DNA of 34,005 nucleotides from Jeotgalibacillus salarius (GCF_004405125.1 NZ_SORX01000018.1:1-34005); one strand, 5' to 3'. Shown: positions 1 through 8,630, counted from the first letter of the stretch. Numbers and translations: made by a program. Notes: generated by a model not told the origin, from the sequence alone.

Positions 1-50
1 TCCGCGGAAAGCGAAGGAATGATCCGGCACGGCTTATGAAATTCAACAAC
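1..50 (+). repeat. Probable right end of a dispersed Bacillales-type repeat, cut by the window edge
   Basis: The first bases read CCGCGGAAAGCGAA and about 25 bases later GAAATTCAACAAC. This resembles the right-hand part of the dispersed element seen more completely at 23979-24160 and in shorter form at 17857-17969. Only the end is visible, so this rests on short similarity and could be coincidental. Confidence 0.35.
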
Positions 51-53
51 CTG

Positions 54-82
54 AAGAGCCTTTCCTATATGGAAAGGCTCTT
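54..82. terminator. Perfect 12-bp hairpin, possible terminator
   Basis: AAGAGCCTTTCC pairs perfectly with GGAAAGGCTCTT around a TATAT loop. No long T-run follows on either strand (TTAAATATT on the plus side), so termination is plausible but weak. It may end a gene lying left of the window. Confidence 0.5.
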
Positions 83-680
83 AAATATTATGAAGATGTT
101 TGAAGTAGGAGAGTTAAATTTACCACTTTGATATTATTTGAAGTTGTTAAGATAACATAGCGTTTATTCGAGAATATTAATAATTTTTATATTTCTAAAG
201 AAAAATTTTATTGGGTCTGCTAGATAGATCGACATAAATGAAAAATTGTTTATATAGCAGGAAAAAGACATTTTCATTATCACAGAGAGTGTAAACATGA
301 AAGACAGTCCAGAATAGTTCAAGACTAGCGAAAAATGGATCATTATAGCGAAGTGTCCACTGATCAATTAGAAGAGTTGTCTAGTGAGGAGACTCTATTT
401 GTTATTATATTAGTTACGTTACCTACTACTTAAATTATAATTGAACTTTTGTATTTACTATCCTATTGTTTTTTCCTGTAGATATAACAATAGTAGTGGT
501 TAATGATTTAAAGATCGAATTTAGTTAAATAATTCTATTAATAACGAAAGATGTCGATATAAAGAGTAAGTAATTTCAACAAAAAAAGTCAAGAAAAATA
601 TTAAGTAAGGGGAAATAATTAAATTCCCAGAGAGATAAAAATAATTTACGATGAATTCGAAATTTAGCTTGAGGCTGTAG
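83..680. other. AT-rich gene-free stretch
   Basis: About 600 bases with no open frame carrying a convincing ribosome site or recognisable protein. The base composition is much more AT-rich than the housekeeping part of the window. A few short frames occur on both strands, but none has family features. It looks like eroded accessory DNA next to the defence-type gene. Confidence 0.5.
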
Positions 681-1013
681 AAAAAGAAGATACGTAAAAA
701 AGATATTAAAGCTGGACACGATAAATTTAACGGAACCTTATCGTCTAATAATAAAAGATTTGAAGAATTACAATCGGGGAATATTGGTCTTGCTGATCGT
801 TTAAAGGAAATTGATTATATAATTGCTATTCGAAGCGGTGTACTTGCGAGAATAATTGACTCATTATTGGTTGGCGAGTTTTGCTTTTAGCGTGGTAACG
901 ATTGGAGCGATGATATTAATGTTAATAAATTTTGTTAAAATTATATTAAAAAGACCAACCTTGATTCTTCTAAGCTTAGTCTGACTTCTTATTTCTTTTC
1001 TTATAACTCTCAT
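681..1013 (+). pseudogene. Possible decayed small membrane-protein gene
   Basis: From 681 an open frame without a usable start reads a charged helical stretch (KKKIRKKDIKAGHDKF...) and continues through GLADRLKEIDYIIAIRSGVLARIIDSLLV to a stop at 888-890. Shifting to the +1 frame near 868, the sequence continues LASFAFSVVTIGAMILMLINF, a convincing membrane helix, then KIILKRPTLILLSLV to a stop near 1011. An ATG at 651 is in the first frame but is followed by a TAG at 678. A charged helix plus one membrane segment split by a frameshift and a stop suggests a broken gene. No family was recognised, and chance open frames in AT-rich DNA remain possible. Confidence 0.35.
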
Positions 1014-1059
1014 TACATGCTCTCTTAGATGGTTGTGAAATATAAATACATATACTTAA

Positions 1060-4000
1060 TTGGAAAAGATGGTGGAATTCTTGAAAATTAAATGGAAACG
1101 TAAAGAGTTGCCCATGGATTGGCAGAAACGTGAAGGGTTACTTAAGGTTCGGCAGGAGGGAAATAAGTCAGCAATTATTTTTGTCCATGGGTTACGAGGA
1201 GACCCTTATGAGACGTGGACTAAAAAGGGAAGTAACTCTTTACCAGAAATGTTTACAGAAGATGAAACGTATGATCATTATGATGTTTTTACTTTCGGAT
1301 ATAATACAGGTTTTATATTTAAAAGACAGCATTTTAAAGAGGTTTCTAAACTTTTATACACTGAAGTTAAAGCTAAGCTTGATGACTATGATGTATTTTA
1401 TTTTATTACACACAGTATGGGCGGGATTATTGTTCAAAATATGCTAACAGAGCAGGTTGAACATAGAAATAAGGACTTTCTTGAAGCTGTTAACGGAGTA
1501 GTATACTTGGCAGTGCCCTTTTTGGGGTCTTCTATTGCTACTACAGCTTCAATACCTTATATGTTTATACCTCCTATACTTGGAGAAAAAGCAGTGTCTA
1601 TACAAGTTCGTTCGTTGAGAGTATTTAGTAAGGACTTAGCGGAGTTGGCTGATAAATGGGTTCGTTATAGAGGCGAGGAGTTAGCTCATCTACATGAGCT
1701 AAATTTATATGGTCAATCGGATAAAACGGTCGCAGTTGCTTCTGCCCGTGCACCTTATATTAAGAATTCCCTAGCAGTGTCAGAGGGGCATATTAGTATA
1801 TGTAAAATGGATATGGATAGTACTGTCTACCAATTAATTTCGAATTTTTATCAGGAGAATGGACAAACATTAAATAAAAGGTCCTTAAATACTGCAGAAA
1901 TGGAGATAAGCAGATATCTTCAATGGTTAAAACAGCGTACAGAAAAATTTATCGTTCCAGGAGTTAATATACCTCTTTCCATTGAACACGCTTGGGCGAG
2001 TTTACATGTCATAGATGAACCTAATGAAACTATTAACGACTCTTTAGAGAAAGAGATTGCCAAATATCATGAATGGGAACGACTTTCTCATCGTCGTAAT
2101 CCTAAAAAAAGTGCTCAGGAAATCACAGAATTAGGTAAAAGAGTCATCCTTATTGGAGGACCTGGTTCTGGAAAAAGTACTCTTGTTCGACGAGCAGTGA
2201 ATAGGCTAGCAGCTAAAGGTGAGAAGGTATTGTATGTCCGTCTTCCGCAGTTGTCAAAGGAAATGGAACAGGGAAAGTCTTTTGAGGATGCGTTATGGTC
2301 AGTTGCACTTGATGGATATGCTGGGGATAAAGAGTTACTAAAGTCGGTTATAGGACATACAAACATTCTCATTGCGGATGGTTTAGACGAATGTGAACCA
2401 TTACGAAGAAGAGTAAGTCAATCATTATATGAGTGGTCAATTGGTAGAAAAGATACTCGAGTGGTAGTAACAACTCGTCCTGTTGGATATGAGTCTGTCC
2501 AATTTAATACTTTTCATCACGTTGAGATATTACCGTTAGATGAAGTAGAAATTAAAACGTACTCCTTAAAACTTTTACAGACCTTAAATAATGATAAGAA
2601 GAAAGTAGAAGAAATGCACTCTAAATTCAAACAGCAATTGGAAAATAACAAAATGACTAATGTAGCAGCTCGAAGCCCACTGTTATTAAACTTTTTAGTT
2701 CAGTTGTTAATTTCAGGTAAAAATTTTGGGAAGTATCGTGCTGAATTGTATAGTAGAGTTCTAGAAGAATGGATCAGACAATCGGATAGGGTGAAAAATA
2801 AAAAACTTAATGAACAGGTTGCAATTCGTTCCATAGAGTGGATTGGATGGATTCTTCAAAATGTACTTGATAGTAACGGTGGGAGGTCTAAGCAGGAGGT
2901 ATTGCAAAAGTTATCCAGCTTTATAGAGGATGAGCTTGATGTCAGACCTTTACAAGCTAAAGAAATAGCAACTGACTGTTTACAATTTTGGATAAATATT
3001 GGGGTACTAGAACATCTTGAGGTTGGATATGAAAATGGTTATACTTTTATTCACTTAACTTTAGGGGAGTATGCGGCTGGGAAGTATATTTCTAGTTTGC
3101 CAGAAGAGAGACAGCGAGAAATCTATATAGAAAGAATGCATTCTCCAATTTGGCGTGAGACATTGCTTCTAGCTGGAGGAGCGGGATCTGCTCGTCTGTT
3201 CGTTGAAACAATCTTGGAAATTACGAATGATAAGCTTGACTTATATAATGATATTGCATTTGCAGCTGCAATTTTAGCTGAATCACCACCTCTTTCGGAC
3301 TTAAGTAAAAAAGTTGCTGAGAAAGCGATTGATACTATTAGTTCATCCATTTCCATGTTAAGTTATGAAGCAGGTGAGGCATTAGAGGGTATTGCTCAAC
3401 AGGAGCCTGACTGGACTTTAACCCTTGTGAATCCTCTTTTACAACATGGTCAGGAGTGGACGAATCTTGTGGCATATAAATTAGCCCTTCTAACAAGACA
3501 ATTTATAATTGATGAAACTACTGCTCTAAAGTTAATTGCATTGAAGCCAAGGGAATCTATCACCTCAATGGAGAATTTTAAAATCCCAACTGGGTGGTTG
3601 GAATGGAATAAGGTTATTGAACTGGCTATGGAACAACTTATAAGTAATGAGACTTTGGATGAAGGGGAACTAGTAAAAGTAATAGAGGCACTAGGGAAAG
3701 TAGGTTTTAGTGCGCATTTCCATATTGAGTTTTCAAGAATGCTTCAAGAGATCGGCAGATACGACCTGTTAGAAATATTAAATTCCAGTCATAAAAATAG
3801 TTTGAATCAATTTGATTTTCATAAGGATTCGTTAAGAATGCTCGAGGGAGAGAAGGCATTGCTTGCTTCTGTATTAAGGCAAATTCCTAATAGACAAGAA
3901 TGGTATTTTGGTGAGGGGGAACCACTATTTGAAATCGGCAAGCTTTATCATGGTATGCAATTGGGAGAAAGTCCTGTTTTCGATTTGGATCCATTGGTGG

Positions 4001-5130
4001 AAGGAGTAAAGCTTTCAGCTGTGGACGAAGTTATAAAAGGTATGTTACTTGTACATGAAATAGGAGAAGAAGATATCTATAATGAGGCTCGGTGGGTGTT
4101 AAATAACCTTGAAAATAATAAATCATTGCTTTCTAAACTTCCGGTTATAACAGAACATGAGCCTAACTGGCAAAAGGCGGAATTCCTTTTAGATAAAAGT
4201 TTATTAATACAGTCATTAAGCTATCCATCTAAGGGAATTGCAATAAACGCTTCTCTTTTACTAGTAAATTGCTTTGAAGCATCTGAAGTGAAGGCTCCGT
4301 TTTATGAGGCGTTTATGGAGGCAGAAGGGAATAGCTTATTCTACTTTACTATAGTAGCAGAATATATTTTAGAGGATAATGCACTTTATGCTATTTTAGA
4401 ACGCTTAAAGAAAACTCAAACAAATGGTCTGCGTTATTTATACGGGATTCTTCCTAATTTTTCTCAGGCAGGAAACCATGAATTGATTCTTACTTCTTTA
4501 ATGAACGGTATTAACAACGACAAATCAATTGTAGTTAAGAGTGCAGCGGAAGCTATGCTAAAAATAGGTGAAGGTTATAACGAGGAAGAGGTATTCAAAA
4601 TAGCAACATTTTGGGATGAAAATGGAGTTTTGTGCGAAAGGCATGGGATAAGAGTTGTGGGTTCCTACTGTCCAGAATGTCGTGTTGTTCCTAAAAGTCC
4701 TTTACCGGAGCTAATTAAATTATCAAAAAAAGGTGAAATTTTTTCTTTAGATGATAGAAAGTATTTTTCCAAGCATCCCCGTTCAGATGTACAAAAGGCT
4801 GGCTTTGAAGCATTGGCATATTTTCTATCCACTGATTCGAAAGAAATGAAGAGGTTGGTTATAGAGATTAAAGATGGAAAAGAAACTTCAGTATTGTTGG
4901 AAGCTATATTCAGTATGGATTACTCCAAACTAAAGCCTATTTCAGATGAATTACTTTCCTTAATTGAGAGTAATAATTTTGATGTAAGGAGCAGATTAAT
5001 TAAGGAACTTGCTAATAGCCAGTGGGTAGATCAAATTGAAGCTATCCCAATTTTGGAAAAAGCATTAAATGACAAGAACTTTAAGGTTCGAAATCAAGCT
5101 GTTATTACCTATCGAAGCTTAAGATTATAA
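1060..5130 (+). CDS. Alpha/beta-hydrolase - NACHT/STAND NTPase - helical-repeat protein, NLR-like anti-phage candidate
   Basis: A 1356-residue three-part protein. Residues about 36-265 form a lipase/esterase-like alpha/beta-hydrolase: FVHG at 41-44 (oxyanion region), nucleophile elbow THSMGG with Ser119, and likely triad members Asp221 (YGQSDKT) and His244 (SEGHIS). Residues about 355-560 are a NACHT-type NTPase: Walker A GGPGSGKST at 366-374, Walker B ILIADGLDE at 436-444 with the double-acidic D-x-x-DE pattern, and a sensor-like VVTTRP. The remaining ~750 residues are helical, HEAT-like at the extreme C terminus, with a Cys/His cluster at 1192-1207. STAND proteins with an N-terminal enzyme and C-terminal repeats commonly act as phage sensors in which ligand binding releases the effector. 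Here the effector would be a lipase or esterase (inference). The start is uncertain: TTG 1060 or ATG 1069, neither with a good ribosome site. The flanks are AT-rich and decayed, as expected for acquired DNA. Confidence 0.85.
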   Translation: MEKMVEFLKIKWKRKELPMDWQKREGLLKVRQEGNKSAIIFVHGLRGDPYETWTKKGSNSLPEMFTEDETYDHYDVFTFGYNTGFIFKRQHFKEVSKLLYTEVKAKLDDYDVFYFITHSMGGIIVQNMLTEQVEHRNKDFLEAVNGVVYLAVPFLGSSIATTASIPYMFIPPILGEKAVSIQVRSLRVFSKDLAELADKWVRYRGEELAHLHELNLYGQSDKTVAVASARAPYIKNSLAVSEGHISICKMDMDSTVYQLISNFYQENGQTLNKRSLNTAEMEISRYLQWLKQRTEKFIVPGVNIPLSIEHAWASLHVIDEPNETINDSLEKEIAKYHEWERLSHRRNPKKSAQEITELGKRVILIGGPGSGKSTLVRRAVNRLAAKGEKVLYVRLPQLSKEMEQGKSFEDALWSVALDGYAGDKELLKSVIGHTNILIADGLDECEPLRRRVSQSLYEWSIGRKDTRVVVTTRPVGYESVQFNTFHHVEILPLDEVEIKTYSLKLLQTLNNDKKKVEEMHSKFKQQLENNKMTNVAARSPLLLNFLVQLLISGKNFGKYRAELYSRVLEEWIRQSDRVKNKKLNEQVAIRSIEWIGWILQNVLDSNGGRSKQEVLQKLSSFIEDELDVRPLQAKEIATDCLQFWINIGVLEHLEVGYENGYTFIHLTLGEYAAGKYISSLPEERQREIYIERMHSPIWRETLLLAGGAGSARLFVETILEITNDKLDLYNDIAFAAAILAESPPLSDLSKKVAEKAIDTISSSISMLSYEAGEALEGIAQQEPDWTLTLVNPLLQHGQEWTNLVAYKLALLTRQFIIDETTALKLIALKPRESITSMENFKIPTGWLEWNKVIELAMEQLISNETLDEGELVKVIEALGKVGFSAHFHIEFSRMLQEIGRYDLLEILNSSHKNSLNQFDFHKDSLRMLEGEKALLASVLRQIPNRQEWYFGEGEPLFEIGKLYHGMQLGESPVFDLDPLVEGVKLSAVDEVIKGMLLVHEIGEEDIYNEARWVLNNLENNKSLLSKLPVITEHEPNWQKAEFLLDKSLLIQSLSYPSKGIAINASLLLVNCFEASEVKAPFYEAFMEAEGNSLFYFTIVAEYILEDNALYAILERLKKTQTNGLRYLYGILPNFSQAGNHELILTSLMNGINNDKSIVVKSAAEAMLKIGEGYNEEEVFKIATFWDENGVLCERHGIRVVGSYCPECRVVPKSPLPELIKLSKKGEIFSLDDRKYFSKHPRSDVQKAGFEALAYFLSTDSKEMKRLVIEIKDGKETSVLLEAIFSMDYSKLKPISDELLSLIESNNFDVRSRLIKELANSQWVDQIEAIPILEKALNDKNFKVRNQAVITYRSLRL

Positions 5131-5270
5131 GGATAAGACTTCGAGAGAACTAGAATAGTAGAAAGTGAAGTGGATGAAAGTAAAAGCTTGTTTTCTTATA
5201 TTTAGATCAAGATTATAGTGGTATTTCCAGATGATCTATTATGTAAATCACTATAAAATAATATAACTTT

Positions 5271-5303
5271 AAAGCATTCACTTAACCAGGTGGATGCTTT
5301 TTT
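5271..5303 (+). terminator. Terminator or attenuator upstream of Staygreen copy 1
   Basis: AAAGCATTCAC pairs with GTGGATGCTTT (one T-G pair), followed by six T's. It could simply end the 1060-5130 gene. However, a near-identical hairpin stands at the same place before the second Staygreen gene (8776-8811), where the upstream gene is different, so it belongs to the duplicated Staygreen unit and may be an attenuator. Confidence 0.75.
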
Positions 5304-5317
5304 AAATTCATGTATTC

Positions 5318-5358
5318 GTACATACATGATCGTGAAGGACCATAAATTTTATGAGTAG
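5318..5358 (+). promoter_or_regulatory. Conserved Staygreen leader with 10-codon frame, copy 1
   Basis: The 29 bases 5318-5346 match 8828-8856 with one difference. Within them ATG at 5326 opens a 10-codon frame, MIVKDHKFYE, ending at TAG 5356-5358. The second copy encodes MIVKDHKVKK with its stop at the same codon. The single difference in the shared stretch (ATC/ATT) is synonymous. There is no clear ribosome site before the ATG, so translation is doubtful; a protein- or RNA-recognised leader is the alternative. Confidence 0.4.
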
Positions 5359-5836
5359 GAAATGCAGTACATTTCAGGAGGGTGATCTGTCGAAAAAGCT
5401 TAATCCGGAAAAGTTAACTGTTGAATTCAGCACGGGTGTAACGATTACTGAACCGGTAATAGGCCGTAAGTATACATTAACTCACTCCGACATCACTGCA
5501 GACCTTTTTCTCACAATTGGTCTGCAGTTTGCTTTTGAAAAAATTACTTCCATGAGGGATGAAGTGCTTGCGGAATGGAAAATGGCTAATGGATTTCCAT
5601 TTCTATACGTATATGTCTATGTTGATGGAGCGTTTGATCCGGCAGTTACTGCAGTGCGGGATGCAATTTTCAGGCGGGAGCTGCCTTTAGCTTTAGAGGC
5701 GATCAGATATGGAGATAGAAAATTCTTTGCAGCGCATCCAGCGTTAGACAGTGCACCGATTTGGATTCACTTTGATTCAACAAATCCAATGTACAACAAG
5801 TTTGAGAACTGGGGTACCCCTGGTTATTATAAGTAA
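5351..5836 (+). CDS. Staygreen-family protein, copy 1
   Basis: The protein resembles the plant Staygreen (SGR) family, whose members remove magnesium from chlorophyll a; bacterial homologues also occur outside phototrophs. Family landmarks in order are GRKYTLTHSD (about residues 38-47), RDEVLAEWK, a beta stretch LYVYVYVDG, FRRELPLALEAIRYGD, and a C-terminal IWIHFDSTNP with FENWGTPG. It is about 85% identical by eye to 8909-9355. As listed it starts at ATG 5351, giving 161 residues. The paralogue starts at a GTG aligned with TCG 5390 here, so this copy lacks that start; the AGGAGG at 5376-5381 would serve CTG 5387 instead. The ATG at 5351 has only GAAGGAC about 10 bases upstream. The in vivo substrate is unknown; in a heterotroph a tetrapyrrole metal-removal role is inference. 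Confidence 0.8.
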   Translation: MSRKCSTFQEGDLSKKLNPEKLTVEFSTGVTITEPVIGRKYTLTHSDITADLFLTIGLQFAFEKITSMRDEVLAEWKMANGFPFLYVYVYVDGAFDPAVTAVRDAIFRRELPLALEAIRYGDRKFFAAHPALDSAPIWIHFDSTNPMYNKFENWGTPGYYK

Positions 5837-6033
5837 TTCGGTTAAACCCATTGTCTTTTAAACGAGTTGGACTATTAATATAACTGCGGAGAAATCATTT
5901 AAGGAATAGTTGGATAAATCGAGTGTTTGTCCATCCTGATCGTGCGAAATTTCACAATATATAATCTTTATGATTTTATATTGTGTAAAAGTTCTTCCTC
6001 ATGATAAAGTGTCAAAACAAACTTCATATGAAT
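5837..6033. other. Intergenic region before the guanine riboswitch
   Basis: About 200 bases with no gene. An imperfect inverted repeat, TTTCACAATATA (5949-5960) against TATATTGTGTAAA (5976-5988), lies here. A possible sigma-A promoter (TTGTGT near 5980 and TAAAGT about 18 bases later) could transcribe the riboswitch. Neither site is certain. Confidence 0.3.
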
Positions 6034-6104
6034 TCCTTATATAACTATGGTGATATGGACCATAAGTCTCTACCTGGCAGCCTTAAATTGCCGGACTATA
6101 AGGA
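6034..6104 (+). ncRNA. Guanine-class purine riboswitch aptamer
   Basis: The aptamer core is readable: P1 strand CCTTATA, then ATATGG, TCTCTACC, the P3 arms GGCAGCC/TTGCC around TAAA, and a closing GGACTATAAGG that re-forms P1. The J3/1 base is the C of GACTAT; in this family C there means guanine/hypoxanthine and U means adenine. It lies about 160 bases upstream of a NupG-type transporter, a known G-box target in Bacillus, and a hairpin follows directly. High intracellular guanine should lower transport expression (family knowledge). Confidence 0.92.
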
Positions 6105-6144
6105 AAGTCATTCTATGCATGAAAAGTGTATGGGGCTTTCTTTG
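6103..6144 (+). terminator. Riboswitch expression-platform terminator
   Basis: GAAAGTC pairs with GGCTTTC (6134-6140), and CTATGCAT pairs with GTGTATGG around a GAAAA loop, followed by a short T-rich stretch TTTGT. It begins within the last bases of the P1 helix. That placement fits a ligand-controlled terminator of the xpt type, although the T-tract is weak. Confidence 0.65.
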
Positions 6145-6262
6145 TATTGAGAGAAAGTCACATACGCTTTTTATTTTTTCCTAAAAGTGGTCTGACATCA
6201 TACGACTATATAGAAATATAAGAAATGATTGAAGTGAACACATCACTGGGAGGTATCTTGCT

Positions 6263-7456
6263 TTGAGTTTTATTTATGGCGTTTTTTCTTTAATGGGAGT
6301 TCTGTTTTTGGCATGGCTATGGAGCAGCAAGCGTTCTGCGATTAATTGGCGCATAGTCATTATAGGTCTTGTGCTTGAATTTTTACTTGTTTTGTTCGTT
6401 TTGAAGGTTCCTTTTGGACAAGCCATCCTTAATAATGCGGCGCTCGGTGTTCAGAAGGTGATTGATTATAGCACGGAAGGGATCATGTTCGTCTTCGGAG
6501 GTTTTTATGAGGAAGGAACTAACATCACGTTCGTTTTTGCAATTAATGTCCTGGGTGCGATCATTTTTATTTCGGCACTGATTTCTGCCCTGTATTATTT
6601 ACGTCTAATTCCTTTTTTTGTAAAATACATTGGAATTGGACTTGGCAGGATTTTAGGTACAACAAAGGTAGAATCGTTCAATGCGATCGGCAACTCATTT
6701 TTGGGCTTAGTGGAAGCCCCGCTATTGATCAAACCTTATCTGATCAAGCTGACCCGTTCAGAAGTTTTTGCTGTAATGGTTGGAGGAACCGCTTCGGCAA
6801 GTGGAGCCATATTAATCGGGTATTCTTTGATGGGAATAGATATGAAATTACTGCTTCTTTCCGTTTTCAGTGTGCCACTCGTTTCGCTCATCATTGCTAA
6901 AGTGATGGAACCTGAAACAGAGGAATCTCAGACAAATGGCGATATCTCACTGGGGAAAACCACATATACCAATGTATTTGAAGCAATTGCAGATGGTGCG
7001 ATGAACGGAACAAAGCTCGCCATTAATATTGGGGGGCTGTTAATCGCTTTTATTGGCATCCTGGCACTGATTAACGGTCTGCTGGGTCTTGTGAACACAG
7101 AGCTTTCCACCATTTTTGGCTATATCTTCTATCCTTTGGCGGTGCTGATCGGTATTCCGATGGATGAGGCATTCAAGGCTGCCTCTATTATAGGCACCAA
7201 GCTTTCAATTAACGAGTTTGTCGCATTCAGCGAGCTGTCGTCAATCATGGACGATCTTTCACCAAAGACAGTGGCCATTTTAACCATTGCGCTTTGCAAT
7301 TTCGCCAACCTGTCCTCTATTGGACAATTGATTGTCGGACTGGGTTCCCTTGAGCCCACCCAGCAGAAAACTGTATCCAAATTAAGCTTCAAAGCAATTG
7401 TGGCAGGAACCCTTGCAAGCTTTATTACAGCGATTATCGTTGGCATCTTTTTATAA
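6263..7456 (+). CDS. nupG: NupG-type purine nucleoside transporter (CNT family)
   Basis: A 397-residue concentrative nucleoside transporter carrying nucleosides inward with a cation across the cytoplasmic membrane. Features are about ten hydrophobic segments, the family-typical GGFYEEGTNITFVFAINVLG region near residues 76-95, NAIGNSFLGLVEAPLLIKPY near 140, GGTASASGAIL near 170, and a C-terminal ALCNFANLSSIG, matching CNT nucleoside-site motifs. The start is TTG 6263 with GGGAGG nine bases upstream. The guanine riboswitch directly upstream identifies it with the purine-regulated B. subtilis NupG rather than the pyrimidine carrier NupC. Confidence 0.9.
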   Translation: MSFIYGVFSLMGVLFLAWLWSSKRSAINWRIVIIGLVLEFLLVLFVLKVPFGQAILNNAALGVQKVIDYSTEGIMFVFGGFYEEGTNITFVFAINVLGAIIFISALISALYYLRLIPFFVKYIGIGLGRILGTTKVESFNAIGNSFLGLVEAPLLIKPYLIKLTRSEVFAVMVGGTASASGAILIGYSLMGIDMKLLLLSVFSVPLVSLIIAKVMEPETEESQTNGDISLGKTTYTNVFEAIADGAMNGTKLAINIGGLLIAFIGILALINGLLGLVNTELSTIFGYIFYPLAVLIGIPMDEAFKAASIIGTKLSINEFVAFSELSSIMDDLSPKTVAILTIALCNFANLSSIGQLIVGLGSLEPTQQKTVSKLSFKAIVAGTLASFITAIIVGIFL

Positions 7457-7892
7457 GAATCGTAACGTTCTAACGCTGATTAGACTTCATGATGATCAAT
7501 GAATATAGAGAGGGTCATTGGTTGATTATATAATTGTCACTACTGCTGGCGAATTAAGACGAAATCATTGTTAATTGAAGATTTATTCTAAAGCACCATT
7601 TACAACAGTTATTAAATTTGTGACAATGATAGATACGAACTAGTTCATATATTGATTAGAGCAGATTGTAAGAAATGAAGCTGTTAAGCATGCTGGACTA
7701 GCTCTAGTAAGATCCTTTTGAACTTTAATAAGCCGTAGGCAGAGCTGAATTTCTTCCAAAACTACCGACCGGTTAGTGCCGGTGAGTACACATCTGCATC
7801 TGTTTTTTAAAAATTCTACAGCAAGCACACAGATCACGTTCAGTGTGTCAGCAGAGAGATCGAAATAGATGAGTAAAGAACAGGAGATTGAA
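7457..7892. other. Intergenic region between nupG and truA
   Basis: About 430 bases without a supported gene. No good nupG terminator was found. A small dyad ACCGG-CCGGT with a six-base loop sits near 7765-7781. Scattered plus-strand reading near 7670-7860 faintly recalls a TetR-type DNA-binding region with stops and shifts, but the resemblance is too weak to call a pseudogene. Confidence 0.3.
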
Positions 7893-8630
7893 ATGAACAA
7901 TTATAAATTAACGATTCAGTATGATGGTGGCCGCTACAAGGGTTGGCAGCGACTAGGTGATAATGACAATACGATTCAGGCAAAGATTGAAAATGTATTA
8001 ACAGAGCTGGCAGAAGAAAAGATTGAAATCATTGGGTCTGGCAGAACGGATGCAGGTGTACATGCACTTGCCCAGATCGCTAATTTTAAGATGCGTAAAC
8101 ATGCAACGGAAAATGAAGTGATGCAGTACCTGAACAGATATCTTCCTCATGATATCAGCATCACTCATGTTAAGTTGATGGATCATCGTTTTCATTCACG
8201 CTATAATGCTAAAGATAAGACTTATTTGTATAAGATTTGGAACGAGCAATATACACATCCCTTCATGAGAAAGTACAGTATGCATGTGGATCAAAAGCTT
8301 GATATCGAAAAAATGAGAAAAGCTGCTCAATATTTTATAGGTAAGCACGACTTCACGTCTTATTCCAACGCTAAGTCGAAGAAAAAGTCTATGGAACGTG
8401 AAATATACTCACTTAAGATAAGTGAAAATGCAGGATTTATCGAAATTAAAATACGCGGCAATGGATTCCTTTACAACATGGTAAGAAAAATTACAGGAAC
8501 TTTAATTGAAGTTGGCGTAGGAGATATGGATGCTAGTGCAATACCTGGCATTCTTAAATCAAAAGAAAGAATTCAAACAGGTCGTATGGCAGATTCAGAG
8601 GGACTGTATTTGGAGAGAGTTGGTTTTTAA
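7893..8630 (+). CDS. truA: tRNA pseudouridine synthase TruA (stand-alone copy)
   Basis: TruA makes pseudouridine at positions 38-40 of the tRNA anticodon arm. The 245-residue protein opens with NNYKLTIQYDGGRYKGWQ and carries the catalytic loop GSGRTDAGVHALAQ with the nucleophile Asp53. It ends with the family block GNGFLYNMVRKITGTLIEVG. ATG 7893 is preferred over the in-frame ATG 7869 because CAGGAGA lies seven bases upstream and homologues begin here. In many Bacillales truA sits in the ribosomal-protein cluster; here it stands alone between Staygreen genes. It may therefore be the second, divergent TruA copy that some Bacillus carry (inference). Confidence 0.92.
   Translation: MNNYKLTIQYDGGRYKGWQRLGDNDNTIQAKIENVLTELAEEKIEIIGSGRTDAGVHALAQIANFKMRKHATENEVMQYLNRYLPHDISITHVKLMDHRFHSRYNAKDKTYLYKIWNEQYTHPFMRKYSMHVDQKLDIEKMRKAAQYFIGKHDFTSYSNAKSKKKSMEREIYSLKISENAGFIEIKIRGNGFLYNMVRKITGTLIEVGVGDMDASAIPGILKSKERIQTGRMADSEGLYLERVGF

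Noticed and set aside
164-367. Minus-strand 67-codon frame near the left edge
   Set aside because: AT-rich low-information sequence without a ribosome site or family match.
7665-7860. Possible decayed TetR-type regulator on the plus strand
   Set aside because: Only scattered residues resemble a DNA-binding region, with stops and shifts; too weak to annotate.
7640-7900. Minus-strand 86-codon frame between nupG and truA
   Set aside because: It overlaps the truA start, has no ribosome site and shows no family features.
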